Part shown: piece after piece, positions 9,611-18,907 of the stretch
How positions within the stretch are numbered: the stretch's first letter is position 1
How the letters are laid out: each line of letters begins with the position of its first letter
Source: Vallitalea longa
Lineage (GTDB): Bacteria; Bacillota; Clostridia; Lachnospirales; Vallitaleaceae
Reading direction: 5' to 3'
Length of the DNA: 64,000 nucleotides
Assembly (NCBI RefSeq): GCF_027923465.1
Contig: NZ_BRLB01000002.1
Coordinates: 1 to 64,000, forward strand
The notes under the pieces: generated by a model
What the model was told of the DNA's origin: nothing
The model's database searches: none
The model's input: only the letters and a program-made list of their open reading frames with translations
Translations under genes and position numbers: made by a program

Positions 9611-10657
9611 TATATTAAACCTTTCTTTATTAATTTCAATGAAGTATTGAATTGTTATATTGATATATTGCAATATATTAATTCGGGAGCAAATAATATA
9701 TTAATAATATTAAAATATAATTAATCATATTATAAATCTATAATCAAGTAATATCGTGATAAATTATATACTCAGTTAAATTATGATGTATTTATAAATA
9801 ACATATAACTATGAATAACTTCTTTGAATTAAGTAATTAATCTAGTATTTATCATTGATAATATATTATAACATAGGTTAAATAGTAGATTCAAATATTT
9901 ATATCTAAGAGGGTAGAAAACTAAATAAATGTATAGAATACTGATAGTACAGTTTATAGAAATTACTGCAATTAATTTACTAGTATCAAATCAAAAAAAT
10001 ATAACTAGGTACTAAATTATTCTAAATATGTGCTAAACATGTATTTGATAATATAATTATTAACAATAAATGAAATGCTATTAATGTAATAATTATTAAT
10101 AAAGCAAAAGTGAAATGGACTTAAAATATCTTTAATAATTGTTAAAATTTTAACCATATATGGTTTTTTCTTGTTACTATTCGTTAAAGTTGTGTTTTGC
10201 GCATAGTTAAATTAATATAATTATATATAAATCATATTTAATTACTACTTTCATTTGAATTACCAATCACTTATTACATTCTTATATATCTATTTAATTT
10301 AATCATTAATATTTTAATATATATACTTTTATCTATATAAATACCATTATAGTTATTCAATATTAAAAATATTGATAAATGATTTTGATTTAATAGCTTA
10401 TATAAATATTTACCTTAAATGTAATTATTATAAATTCACAGAAAATTATAATATTCAATACCCTACCACACAGTACATTTGACTATATAATATTAATAAC
10501 TCCAACTTTTTTACTTCATTATTATATACAAAAGTAATCAAAATAAAAGGCTTTGCAAAATAAAAATAAGTTAAGTTAATATTTATAATTAAACAATGTA
10601 TAATTCAACTACCATTGAGGCAATAATATTCTTATATATAATACGGAGGTCTTGCAG
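9611..10657. other. 1-kb AT-rich intergenic region
   Basis: I find no convincing gene here. The sequence is almost entirely A+T with frequent stops in all frames. One 28-codon ORF at 9929-10015 has a poorly placed AGAGGG. The last 60 bp must hold the promoter of the next gene. No repeats, tRNA or strong hairpins were noticed. Confidence 0.6.
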
Positions 10658-10885
10658 ATGAATTTAGATTTCAATAAGAACTTAGGAAACACTGATAGAA
10701 TAATTAGAGCTGCTACGGGAGTGATACTAATGACTTTAGTATTCACAAAAGTATTGAAGGGTTGGCAAGCGATATTAGCGACTATTATATCCATTTTACA
10801 ATTCTTTGACGCAATATTCAGTTACTGTGTTCTATATGATATACTTGGCTGTTCTACAAGTCATCATTTCGTAAAAGAACAATAA
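10658..10885 (+). CDS. DUF2892 (YgaP-like transmembrane) protein
   Basis: These 75 residues open with FNKNLGNTDRIIRAATGVIL, the DUF2892 signature (NxGxxDRxIR), followed by two hydrophobic segments (about 19-35 and 38-60). The domain forms a small membrane dimer and is often fused to rhodanese in other bacteria; here it stands alone. The ATG is chosen with GGAGGT 7 bases upstream. It is monocistronic, with its own terminator. Confidence 0.85.
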   Translation: MNLDFNKNLGNTDRIIRAATGVILMTLVFTKVLKGWQAILATIISILQFFDAIFSYCVLYDILGCSTSHHFVKEQ

Positions 10886-10900
10886 TATTTATCAAAATAT

Positions 10901-10943
10901 AAAAACTTACTATAAACAGGTATATAATTTATAGCAAGTTTTT
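10901..10943 (+). terminator. Terminator of the DUF2892 gene
   Basis: AAAAACTTACTATAAA (10901-10916) pairs with TTTATAGCAAGTTTTT (10928-10943) with one mismatch and runs into a T tract. Confidence 0.85.
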
Positions 10944-10961
10944 AATTATAATAATGAAAGA

Positions 10962-11001
10962 TTAAAAGGCAATTAGAAAGAATTTTGTATTTCCAATTGC
11001 C
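10962..11001 (-). terminator. Terminator of the MATE gene
   Basis: On the minus strand GGCAATTGGAAA pairs with TTTCTAATTGCC (one mismatch), followed by TTTTAAT. It lies 30 bp beyond the MATE stop codon. Confidence 0.8.
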
Positions 11002-11030
11002 TGCATATATACATAAATGGTTTTATTATC

Positions 11031-12401
11031 TTATTTTGCTAATTCATTCTTATATCCTTTTATCTGACGATTCAGAACTCCAAATTCACCTATAGTAAAA
11101 ATACCAGCTAGACTAATGGTCAAAAAGTCACCTATTGGCAATGATAACCATACACCTGTTTCTTTCATAAATATTGGTAATATTAGTGATATTGGTATAA
11201 AAAACAATAGTTGTCTTCCCATAACCACTAATGCAGCTTTACCAGCTTTACCAAGTGCTTGGAAAAGTGTGATTGCTGTAATCATGAATCCGTATAGTAC
11301 AAATACACTTAAATACATTCTGAAGCTATTGGCTCCTGATGATACCAGAGCTTTTTCTGTAATGAACCAACTTAGTATGAAATTAGGTAATAACATGAAA
11401 AGTAACCATAATACGCCTGATATTACTGTAGCGATCTTTGTAAAGGATAAAAAGGCCTCTTTTACTCTTGCAAATTGCTTAGCACCATAGTTGGCTCCAA
11501 GTACAGGCTGTAAACCTTGACCTATCCCCCACATTGGTATAAAAGCGAACATCATTATTCTTTGGGCTGAACTAAGGACAATTATACTATCATTACCCCC
11601 ATATGATGACATTAACCTAAGTAATATAGCTAATTGTATAGCTGACATAAATTGCATCAACATTCCTGAAAAACCAACACTTAATATCTTAGGCATAATA
11701 TCCATAGAGAGCCTAAAACTTTTTCTTCTCAATTTAATCACACTTTTTCCTGATTTGAAATAGATTATATCACCTATCAAATATAGAATTTGACTGATAA
11801 CCGTAGCCATTGCAGCACCTTCTATTCCCATATTGAATACTTTGATGAAAATGGGGTCTAAGATAATATTAATGACCATACCAACAAAAACTATTGTCAT
11901 GGCTGATTTCATCTTACCTTCACCACGGATAAGCATATTGAGAGCTGGTCCTACGCCAGCAACTATAAATCCTAAAGCAATTATCTTTATGTATTTTTCA
12001 CCTAAAACCAAAATATCATCTCTAGCCCCAAGAAAATAAAGTATGGGGGTTGCAAAATTACAAACTACGATAGTTAGTATTACTGATAATATGGCAACAC
12101 CTATAAAAACATTACCAAATAGTTTATCAATAGTTTCTTCATCTTTTTCCCCTATTGCTCTTGATAAAAGGGACATAGCTCCTGTTGCAAATAACGTAAG
12201 TATAGCTTGATTAATTAATACAACATTATAAGCCATAGTTATTGCTCCAACTCCTGACGCACTTACAAACTGACCTACAAATATTGCATCCACCATATTG
12301 TATAATCCTACGGCTAGCATTCCAATAATACCTGGTACAGCGAGTTTCATGAACAATTTGCCCATATTAAGTTCTAATAACGCTTTTCTGTTTTCACTCA
12401 T
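11031..12401 (-). CDS. MATE family efflux transporter
   Basis: The 456 residues form about twelve membrane helices in two halves, with the MATE opening KLAVPGIIGMLAVGLYNMVDAIFVGQFV and a second-half GFSGMLMQFMSAIQLAILLRL. MATE proteins export drugs or metabolites with Na+ or H+ gradients. The ATG before SENRKALLE follows GGAGGAAG; an upstream in-frame start precedes that site. The TetR gene directly upstream and the palindrome between them suggest ligand-induced expression. Confidence 0.92.
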   Translation of the reverse strand: MSENRKALLELNMGKLFMKLAVPGIIGMLAVGLYNMVDAIFVGQFVSASGVGAITMAYNVVLINQAILTLFATGAMSLLSRAIGEKDEETIDKLFGNVFIGVAILSVILTIVVCNFATPILYFLGARDDILVLGEKYIKIIALGFIVAGVGPALNMLIRGEGKMKSAMTIVFVGMVINIILDPIFIKVFNMGIEGAAMATVISQILYLIGDIIYFKSGKSVIKLRRKSFRLSMDIMPKILSVGFSGMLMQFMSAIQLAILLRLMSSYGGNDSIIVLSSAQRIMMFAFIPMWGIGQGLQPVLGANYGAKQFARVKEAFLSFTKIATVISGVLWLLFMLLPNFILSWFITEKALVSSGANSFRMYLSVFVLYGFMITAITLFQALGKAGKAALVVMGRQLLFFIPISLILPIFMKETGVWLSLPIGDFLTISLAGIFTIGEFGVLNRQIKGYKNELAK

Positions 12402-12456
12402 AAAAACTTCCTCCTTCATTAAATAATCATCTGAGTACAAATAAAAATATTAAGTA

Positions 12457-12507
12457 GCAGATAAAATAATAAATATCTGCCAAATATGATGGTGACGTCA
12501 ACGTCAC
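12457..12507 (-). promoter_or_regulatory. Palindromic operator and leader hairpin before the MATE gene
   Basis: GTGACGT-CA-ACGTCAC (12492-12507) is a perfect 7+2+7 palindrome between the TetR and MATE genes, and its minus strand contains a possible -35 TTGACG. Downstream in the transcript, GCAGATA/TATCTGC (12474-12480/12457-12463) can form a leader hairpin. Assigning the palindrome to the neighbouring TetR is inference. Confidence 0.7.
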
Positions 12508-12549
12508 TTATGATTTAAAATTTTTTCTAGCTAATTTTAAGCTAGTATT

Positions 12550-13149
12550 CTATAAATACTCATTATAAAAATCAAAAAACATTTTATGCAGATAATCTTT
12601 ATTACTTTCAAAAATCCGTTTGTCTGAAAAAAGAGCATGCACTAATAACAAAGCATTTATTAGTCTACTCATAAAAAATCTATTCAATTCTTGATCTTTA
12701 TCCTTGAAAAAAGATATTCTATCACCAAATAAATTTTCTAATTGTATAAAAGTCTGTTTCTCAAATTCCATATATATATCTTCCAGTTTTTTATCATATA
12801 GTATTTCATATAAAAACATGAGATATAATTTTTTCTGTGGAGATGTACTCAATACTTTATGCATAGATCTATCAGCTAATATATTACAAATATCCTCTTT
12901 ACTGTGTATTTCTTCACTAATCTCTCTAAAGAATTTATTATCTACGTTATTACCATCACGCATAATAGCAATCATTATTTCTTTAGGACTAGAGAAATAT
13001 CTATATACCCCACCTTTTGAAAGTGTTGTTCTAGCAATAATATCTTCCATAGTTGTATTACGATAGCCTTTTTTAATAAATACATCTAATGCAGCTTCTT
13101 TTATTTCTGTTTCTCTTTCTTCACGAGTTTTTCTTTGGAATTTTGCCAT
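12550..13149 (-). CDS. TetR/AcrR family regulator
   Basis: The 199 residues begin with a TetR helix-turn-helix (REERETEIKEAALDVFIKKGYRNTTMEDIIARTTLSKGGVYRYFSSPKEIM), followed by a ligand-binding domain of usual size without a recognisable subfamily. The start follows GGAGTGAGAAA. It lies just upstream of the MATE pump on the same strand and probably represses it through the palindrome at 12492-12507. Confidence 0.9.
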   Translation of the reverse strand: MAKFQRKTREERETEIKEAALDVFIKKGYRNTTMEDIIARTTLSKGGVYRYFSSPKEIMIAIMRDGNNVDNKFFREISEEIHSKEDICNILADRSMHKVLSTSPQKKLYLMFLYEILYDKKLEDIYMEFEKQTFIQLENLFGDRISFFKDKDQELNRFFMSRLINALLLVHALFSDKRIFESNKDYLHKMFFDFYNEYL

Positions 13150-13330
13150 TTTCTCACTCCATGTTATACTTTTTTGATAATATTAACATATATAATTACG
13201 CTTTTCAATAAGTGAGATGCAAAACTATTAAATCATAATCATAAAACATTGTTATTAATAATGAATATCAATTTCAATTCAAAGTATATCATATATATTT
13301 ATCAATGTCTATAATTTTTTTTATAATTTA

Positions 13331-13369
13331 ATAGCACAGGATTAGTTTGCAATATTAACCCCGTGCTAT
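13331..13369. other. Hairpin in the 13150-13451 intergenic region
   Basis: ATAGCACAGG pairs with CCCGTGCTAT around a loop of about 19 bases. It lies 85 bp past the end of the hydrolase operon and could be its terminator, but the T run is poor on either strand. The rest of the 300-bp gap shows nothing I can name. Confidence 0.4.
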
Positions 13370-13451
13370 CTTATTCAACTAATATATGGAATTAAATCAC
13401 CGATAAATCCATTTAAATAAGTTAATATTATTTAATTGATTTATAGTATCT

Positions 13452-14387
13452 TTATCGATTAAAATAATCAATTAACAACTTATTGATAACATCTGCAAAT
13501 TCATAATGTGCTAAATGTGATGCTTTCTCTATCTCATGATACTCTATTGCTGGAATTAACTCCTGTAATTTTTCCATGGATTCCTTAGTGTTTTTTTTGT
13601 CGTTTTCACCCCAAGTCAACAGTATAGGAATTTCATTTTCTCTTAATTTTTCATAGTATATTGTAGCATCATCTAGCGCATTACCTCTCATATTAGCTAA
13701 AATAGCTCTTTTTTTACCTTTGAAATTCATCTGTTTCTTTAGTTTATCAATAAGTTCCTGTTTTTTCTCATCTGAATATAATACATTCTTTGAAGGGTCT
13801 GTAAACATTTTATCTCCCATAACATTCATCATGTATTCGCCGATGAATCTAGTTTTTAATACATTAACCATACCTTTACCAGGGTAAGTATCAAAAAATG
13901 GTGAAAGTAAAGCTATCTTATCTACCTCTTCAGGGTGTGATGCTGCAAAATAAGTCGTTATACTGCCACCTTGAGATGTACCTATCATATAAACAGGTCC
14001 AGTTATATTTAATTTCTCTTTGAGTTCAAGAAGTTGTTTATCATATAATTCTCTGTTGTATTCGTTGAGTTTAGGTCTATCAGAATATCCATGACCATAT
14101 ACATCATATCTAAGGACTCTGAATCCAGCTTCGGCTAATGCATCTATATTGTAATCCCATGTAAAATATGGTGCGGCATTACCATGCACTAAGATAATGG
14201 GTTTACCATCTTCTGGTCCTTTTAATTCATAATGGATATAGCCATCTGCTAGTTCAATAAAGCTTCCCTCTAATTTTGCTCTTGTTTGTTGATTCAACGT
14301 TTCTTTTTCCAAATTACCTGTTATAAAAGGTAATATAATTACGATTAATATTATTACACTTATTATGATTAGAATCTTCTTTTTCAT
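13452..14387 (-). CDS. Membrane-anchored alpha/beta hydrolase
   Basis: These 311 residues have an N-terminal membrane segment (about 3-24) and a hydrolase fold with HGNAAP (oxyanion region), nucleophile Ser in GTSQGGSIT, and a C-terminal His in KASHLAHYEF. The substrate is unknown. It is the last gene of an operon with an iron-type ABC importer, 16 bp after the ATPase gene. Esterases often release metal from siderophores, so such a role is possible but unproven. Confidence 0.8.
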   Translation of the reverse strand: MKKKILIIISVIILIVIILPFITGNLEKETLNQQTRAKLEGSFIELADGYIHYELKGPEDGKPIILVHGNAAPYFTWDYNIDALAEAGFRVLRYDVYGHGYSDRPKLNEYNRELYDKQLLELKEKLNITGPVYMIGTSQGGSITTYFAASHPEEVDKIALLSPFFDTYPGKGMVNVLKTRFIGEYMMNVMGDKMFTDPSKNVLYSDEKKQELIDKLKKQMNFKGKKRAILANMRGNALDDATIYYEKLRENEIPILLTWGENDKKNTKESMEKLQELIPAIEYHEIEKASHLAHYEFADVINKLLIDYFNR

Positions 14388-14403
14388 TTCTCTCCTCCTT
14401 TTA

Positions 14404-15177
14404 TTAAGTACCTAAAAATACAAAAGATGGTACGTTTTTATCTTTATAATTCAAATCAATAAGTTTAGAATTAACATAAAAATATTCTTTAATTGTTTTT
14501 TCTGTCATTATGCTACTAATATCTCCATAGGTGTATTTATCCTTGCTTAATACTAAGCATTTATTTGCTATTTTCATGATATTATTAGGATAATGAGAAT
14601 TAATTATAGTACTTATCCCCTTCTCTTTTGCCAATTTACTTATTGTGTGTAATACTTTAAATTGATTATAGAAATCTAAATGGGATTCTGGTTCATCTAA
14701 TATCAGCAACTTCGGAAATGATGCCAAAGCCTTGGCTATAAATACCATCTGTAGCTGTCCACCACTTAGTTCATTACAATATGAATTTCTTATATGATAG
14801 ATACCTAATTCATTCAAAATGCTATCTACTATATCATAATCCTCTTTTTTGGGAGATTGAAAATAATTATTGGTTCCATTTCTTCCAAATACAACTAGAT
14901 CTTTTACTAAATATGAAAAGGGTAATTTCCTTGCTTGAGGTACATAACCGATATCTTTAATACGATTAGCATTAATTGTATTTTGTCCATTGAAAATACA
15001 AGTCCCACTATCCCATTTTAAAATTCCAGCAATACATTTCAATAAAGTAGTCTTACCTATTCCATTACATCCCATGATTGCAAGAATCTCTCCTTCTTTA
15101 ATGGAAAAACTGATGTTTTTTAGTATTGGTTCATTTGGTTTATAAGAATAATAGCAGTTTCTTAATTTTAAAAGCAT
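14404..15177 (-). CDS. FecE-type ABC importer ATPase
   Basis: The 257-residue ATPase shows Walker A GCNGIGKTT, signature LSGGQLQMVFIAKAL and Walker B KLLILDEPESHLD. The closest families import ferric siderophores, haem or cobalamin. Its ATG overlaps the stop of the permease gene (TAATG), so the two are translationally coupled. Together with the next two genes it forms a complete binding-protein-dependent importer. Confidence 0.92.
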   Translation of the reverse strand: MLLKLRNCYYSYKPNEPILKNISFSIKEGEILAIMGCNGIGKTTLLKCIAGILKWDSGTCIFNGQNTINANRIKDIGYVPQARKLPFSYLVKDLVVFGRNGTNNYFQSPKKEDYDIVDSILNELGIYHIRNSYCNELSGGQLQMVFIAKALASFPKLLILDEPESHLDFYNQFKVLHTISKLAKEKGISTIINSHYPNNIMKIANKCLVLSKDKYTYGDISSIMTEKTIKEYFYVNSKLIDLNYKDKNVPSFVFLGT

Positions 15178-16211
15178 TATATTTCACCTTTCTTATATAT
15201 AAATAAAAGAGCAAAGATCGGAGCACCTATTAAAGCGGTCAATATACCTATAGGAATTTCCGAGGAACTGATATTTCTTGCTAAACAATCAACAACTATC
15301 AGAAAAACCGCTCCAGCAAAACCTGATAATGGTATTAGATAACCATGATTATAGCCAATTATCTTTCTACATATATGAGGAATTACTAAGCCTATCCATC
15401 CAATAATACCTGCTACTGTAACTGTGGAAGAAACCATAACAGTACATAATATGATAATGATCCATCTAAGTCTCTTAGGATTAACCCCCATAGTAAATGC
15501 TTCATCATCACCTAAAGATAATATATTGATCTTCCATCTAAGCATAGTTAAGCCTATTAGCCCAATCAACACAGGTATTATAATAATTTTAATCTGGTCA
15601 TATGAAGCATTAGAAAAGCTACCCATAAGCCAAAAAGTAATAGCTGGCAATTTTTCTTCTGTATCTGCAACGTATTTTGTTATAGATATTAAAGATGTAA
15701 ATACAGAAGAAACTATTATTCCACTTAATATGATTGATAGAATCGAATGATCCTTTCTGCTTTTGGAAAATAAAAATACTAAACACATACTGACAATGCC
15801 AAAGAGAAAAGATAATAATTGTATGGTAATCAAATTGTTTGCTGTTAATATGATACCAAGTGCTGCACCAAACCCAGCACCAGATGAAACACCTAGAACA
15901 TCGGGACTAACTAGTGGATTTTGTAATAATCCTTGCATACAAGTTCCTGATATAGCAATACAAGCCCCTACTAATCCAGCTAGTATGATACGTGGTATTC
16001 TTATATCCCATATTATGTAAGATGAAATTTGCAATTCATCAGGTAAATTGGTGTGATTGATTTTGGCACTGAATATCTTGATGATATCAATTACAGATAC
16101 ATCATATCGACCTATGAATAAAGATACAACACTTACTATTATCAATAATACAACTACTATAAAAACTACATTCTTAAAAGATACCCTATTACTATTTTTT
16201 TTTATTTTCAT
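15177..16211 (-). CDS. FecCD-family ABC importer permease
   Basis: These 344 residues have about ten membrane helices with the FecCD landmarks RIPRIILAGLVGACIAISGTCMQGLLQNPLVSPDVLGVSSGAGFGAALG, VAGIIGWIGLVIPHICRKIIG and GILTALIGAPIFALLF. It is the membrane channel for a siderophore or corrinoid-type substrate. It starts 4 bp after the binding-protein gene. Confidence 0.94.
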   Translation of the reverse strand: MKIKKNSNRVSFKNVVFIVVVLLIIVSVVSLFIGRYDVSVIDIIKIFSAKINHTNLPDELQISSYIIWDIRIPRIILAGLVGACIAISGTCMQGLLQNPLVSPDVLGVSSGAGFGAALGIILTANNLITIQLLSFLFGIVSMCLVFLFSKSRKDHSILSIILSGIIVSSVFTSLISITKYVADTEEKLPAITFWLMGSFSNASYDQIKIIIIPVLIGLIGLTMLRWKINILSLGDDEAFTMGVNPKRLRWIIIILCTVMVSSTVTVAGIIGWIGLVIPHICRKIIGYNHGYLIPLSGFAGAVFLIVVDCLARNISSSEIPIGILTALIGAPIFALLFIYKKGEI

Positions 16212-16215
16212 TGTG

Positions 16216-17289
16216 TCATTTTCCTTTTACTTTTTTAGGTTTCAATATATCTTCAACTATTTCATCCTTTAATTCTATTTCATATATTCTGTTATAATAT
16301 CCTTTTAAGTAGGTAATGAAATCATCTCTACTCAATGAATCAGGATAAGTTTTTGAAATAAGCCATAAAGGCATTATTGGAGAATCTGCACTTGGTGCTC
16401 CCCATGAATATGTTGCTTGAGGAATGTCAAAAATAGCCTTATTCTTATATGCTTGAATCAATGACCAATCTTGATTTGTTGTTTGATTATTGATAATTGT
16501 TGTTGCAGGTATTCCTAAAAATATAAAAACAACATCAGGATTCCATTCATAAATTTGTTCCATACTTACTTCTTTGCACCCATCTATACCTTTAGCTACA
16601 TTCTCTATTCCTGCTTTATTAAAAAAGTTATCTCCATATGAGTCATTCCCACTTACAGTTACTTTTCCATTGATATAACTAAAAATATAGAGCCCTTTTT
16701 TCTTAGTAAAGTTATTTTTCAATAATTCATTGGCTTTATTATTAGAGGTTTCCCACTCTTTTTCTATAGTATTTTCACTAGTGATATTAAAAGATTCTTC
16801 TAGATGTTTTTCCCATTCAATTGTCATAACTTCAGGGTCTCTATTTTTGCTAAGCATCATATCAACAGAATCTACGTCTAATTTGTCTAATTCATTCTTT
16901 TGGTTATCACCATAATAGAATATTATATCCGGTGATAATTTCAGAAGTTCTTCTGTATTAACAACAAATTCGTTATTAATAAAAGAAGTATTAATATCTT
17001 TATAACCAGGATATAATTCACTTAATACTTTCTCATTAGCTGTACTGAATGATCTTGAATTGATTCCTACTACGGTACTATTTTCTGGCGATGCACTAAG
17101 ATAAATTGAAAATATAGGTGGAGAAATAATAGTGACTCTAGTATCATCTTGAACCTCTATCCCTGCTTCAACATTATCTTTATTAACTGGTGTAGATACT
17201 TTATTATCTTTATTAACCGAACACCCTGTTAATTGTATTAATACTACACTTAATATTACAATAATGGTTCTCATTCTCATTGAGCTCAT
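16216..17289 (-). CDS. Metal-chelate-binding lipoprotein (FecB/BtuF-like)
   Basis: These 357 residues carry a lipoprotein signal (IIVILSVVLIQLTGCSVNKD, lipobox LTGC) and a bilobed class III binding-protein fold: VTIISPPIFSIYL, LLKLSPDIIFYYG, YEWNPDVVFIFLG and a WGAPSADSP stretch. It would present the ligand to the FecCD permease. GAGGAGG precedes the start by 8 bases. The ligand cannot be read from sequence. Confidence 0.9.
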   Translation of the reverse strand: MSSMRMRTIIVILSVVLIQLTGCSVNKDNKVSTPVNKDNVEAGIEVQDDTRVTIISPPIFSIYLSASPENSTVVGINSRSFSTANEKVLSELYPGYKDINTSFINNEFVVNTEELLKLSPDIIFYYGDNQKNELDKLDVDSVDMMLSKNRDPEVMTIEWEKHLEESFNITSENTIEKEWETSNNKANELLKNNFTKKKGLYIFSYINGKVTVSGNDSYGDNFFNKAGIENVAKGIDGCKEVSMEQIYEWNPDVVFIFLGIPATTIINNQTTNQDWSLIQAYKNKAIFDIPQATYSWGAPSADSPIMPLWLISKTYPDSLSRDDFITYLKGYYNRIYEIELKDEIVEDILKPKKVKGK

Positions 17290-17311
17290 AAAAAAAAACC
17301 TCCTCTATTTG

Positions 17312-17761
17312 TTAAAAATGATTATCTATCAAATTATTTGAGTATTTAAGAAATTTTTGAATCAATAACAATTCTTCGTTATTAAGACTATCTAGGAAGT
17401 CAAATAAAGCATTATCAAAATCATTATGATATTGCTCGTGAAATTTGTAAGCTTTTTCACCTTCTCTAGTTAAATATAATTTAGTCTTTTTCTTATTTTC
17501 TTCATCATTAACTTTTTTAATCAATGATCTTTTTTCTAATTTCAATACTGTTTTGTAGACAACAGCTCTAGTTATACCAAACCTTCTAGCCATTTCTGAG
17601 CTATAAATGCCAGGATTATCTCCAATCATTTTAATCATATGTATTTCTCCGCGATAGAATTTCATGTTTTCACTACCAAAATCCAAAACATTTGTTTTAC
17701 CGTTTGCTACTTTTTCTGTCATTGAAATAAAAGATTCTAAAACTTTGTTCTTGGCATTCAT
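17312..17761 (-). CDS. MarR family regulator
   Basis: These 149 residues contain a winged helix (MIKMIGDNPGIYSSEMARRFGITRAVVYKTVLKLEKRSLIKKVNDEENKKKTKLYLTREG) flanked by dimerisation helices, typical of MarR. It is the second gene of the methyltransferase-importer operon, 27 bp after the methyltransferase, so it probably controls that operon through the inverted repeat at 18831-18863. Confidence 0.88.
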   Translation of the reverse strand: MNAKNKVLESFISMTEKVANGKTNVLDFGSENMKFYRGEIHMIKMIGDNPGIYSSEMARRFGITRAVVYKTVLKLEKRSLIKKVNDEENKKKTKLYLTREGEKAYKFHEQYHNDFDNALFDFLDSLNNEELLLIQKFLKYSNNLIDNHF

Positions 17762-17788
17762 TTAACTTCTCCTTTTGTTCTTTGATGC

Positions 17789-18784
17789 TTATTTCTGGTA
17801 AACCTTTATGCTGAGGTTTCCACTTTTGTCTTGTTTATATAATCTAAATCCCCTATCCGTCATTGAGTCTTGAATAACTTTATCAGGTAGAAGTAAGTCT
17901 AGACCATCTAAATGACTTGAAAGCCATCCTAGTACCGTTTCAGAGGGTTCTAGATAATCTTCACTGAATCCATGGGTAATTAAATATATTATACCATTTT
18001 TGTTAAGAGCATCATATAGTTTTTTAATAAAATTATCCAAATGGTCTTTAGCAAAATCTATAATACCTGAGGCAATTATTATATCATAACCATTTCCTAT
18101 ATCATCTTTGATGAAATCTCCTTCTTGTATGGTTATTCTTGAATTCAGGTTATTCTTAGAAACTAAATCTTCTGCGACTAATGAAACTTTAGGTCCCTCA
18201 AAAATGACACCTTTTGCATTAGGAAAGATTTTACATAATTCTATTCCCATAGCTCCTGAGCCACCACCTAGGTCTAATATCTTACTCGGTTCAGTATCTT
18301 GATATATTTTATTCATAAGAGCTATTAAGGGTTCTATTCTCCATAAATAAATTTCTGGTATACATACTTTTGCTAATTTAGCAAAATCATAGACTTTCTG
18401 TCCTTGATTATGTTCTGTAATAGTATTATCTGGTCCAAATCTTACTCTGTTTTCAATATTATCTAATGACATCATTACATTTCTAAACAGTATAGATTCA
18501 CCTAAATAGGATGTACTTGCCTTAGACAAATATTTTTGTCCTTCTATTGTATTGACATATTTATCTTGGTGTTTGTCTATTAAGTGTATAGCTGCTAAAG
18601 CATTAAGTAATAATTTTAGATTTCTCATATTATAATTAGTTCTATCAGCAAGTTCTTCTATAGATATTTCTTCATCTAGATAGGAAAATATATCAAGTTG
18701 TAGAGCAGAAAAAAATAATTGAGATTCTCTATGATTACTTACCATTGTATAATATGTATTTGCTAATAAGTTTTTATTATCCAT
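17789..18784 (-). CDS. SAM-dependent methyltransferase with winged-helix N-domain
   Basis: This 331-residue protein has an N-terminal dimerisation/winged-helix region (about 1-95) and a class I methyltransferase core with ILDLGGGSGAMGIELCK near residue 175 and GDFIKDDIGNGYDIIIASGII. The form resembles plant-type O-methyltransferases and hydroxyneurosporene methyltransferase relatives. The ATG before DNKNLLAN is chosen with AAAGGAG upstream. It leads an operon for chelate uptake, so it may methylate a metal-binding small molecule or act on a corrinoid; both are inference. Confidence 0.82.
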   Translation of the reverse strand: MDNKNLLANTYYTMVSNHRESQLFFSALQLDIFSYLDEEISIEELADRTNYNMRNLKLLLNALAAIHLIDKHQDKYVNTIEGQKYLSKASTSYLGESILFRNVMMSLDNIENRVRFGPDNTITEHNQGQKVYDFAKLAKVCIPEIYLWRIEPLIALMNKIYQDTEPSKILDLGGGSGAMGIELCKIFPNAKGVIFEGPKVSLVAEDLVSKNNLNSRITIQEGDFIKDDIGNGYDIIIASGIIDFAKDHLDNFIKKLYDALNKNGIIYLITHGFSEDYLEPSETVLGWLSSHLDGLDLLLPDKVIQDSMTDRGFRLYKQDKSGNLSIKVYQK

Positions 18785-18819
18785 TGTTTCACTCCTTTTA
18801 TGTAACCCTAGCATACATT

Positions 18820-18863
18820 ATTATATAATTAAATACATCGTATGTCAAGCATACAATGTATTT
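18820..18863 (-). promoter_or_regulatory. Consensus promoter with a 14+5+14 inverted-repeat operator
   Basis: The minus strand has TTGACA (18848-18843), 17 bp, TATAAT (18825-18820). AAATACATCGTATG (18831-18844) and CATACAATGTATTT (18850-18863) are an inverted repeat with one mismatch that overlaps the -35. Such placement fits repression, most simply by the operon's MarR protein. Confidence 0.82.
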
Positions 18864-18907
18864 AGTTAGTAATACATTTTTACTAATGTCTATAAAACAG
18901 ATTGTTA

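Noticed and set aside
9929-10015. 28-codon ORF with AGAGGG upstream in the long AT-rich gap
   Set aside because: The ribosome binding site is about 14 bases away, the peptide has no recognisable features, and such frames arise by chance in this composition.
12533-12551. CTAGCT/AGCTAG inverted repeat downstream of the TetR stop as a terminator
   Set aside because: On the transcribed strand the stem is followed by A residues, not a T run.
13331-13369. Riboswitch in the 13.3-kb intergenic hairpin
   Set aside because: It lies downstream, not upstream, of the nearest genes on either side that could use it, and only one stem is present.
18820-18863. Fur box in front of the methyltransferase/importer operon
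   Set aside because: The palindrome does not resemble GATAATGATAATCATTATC; a MarR-type operator is a simpler reading.
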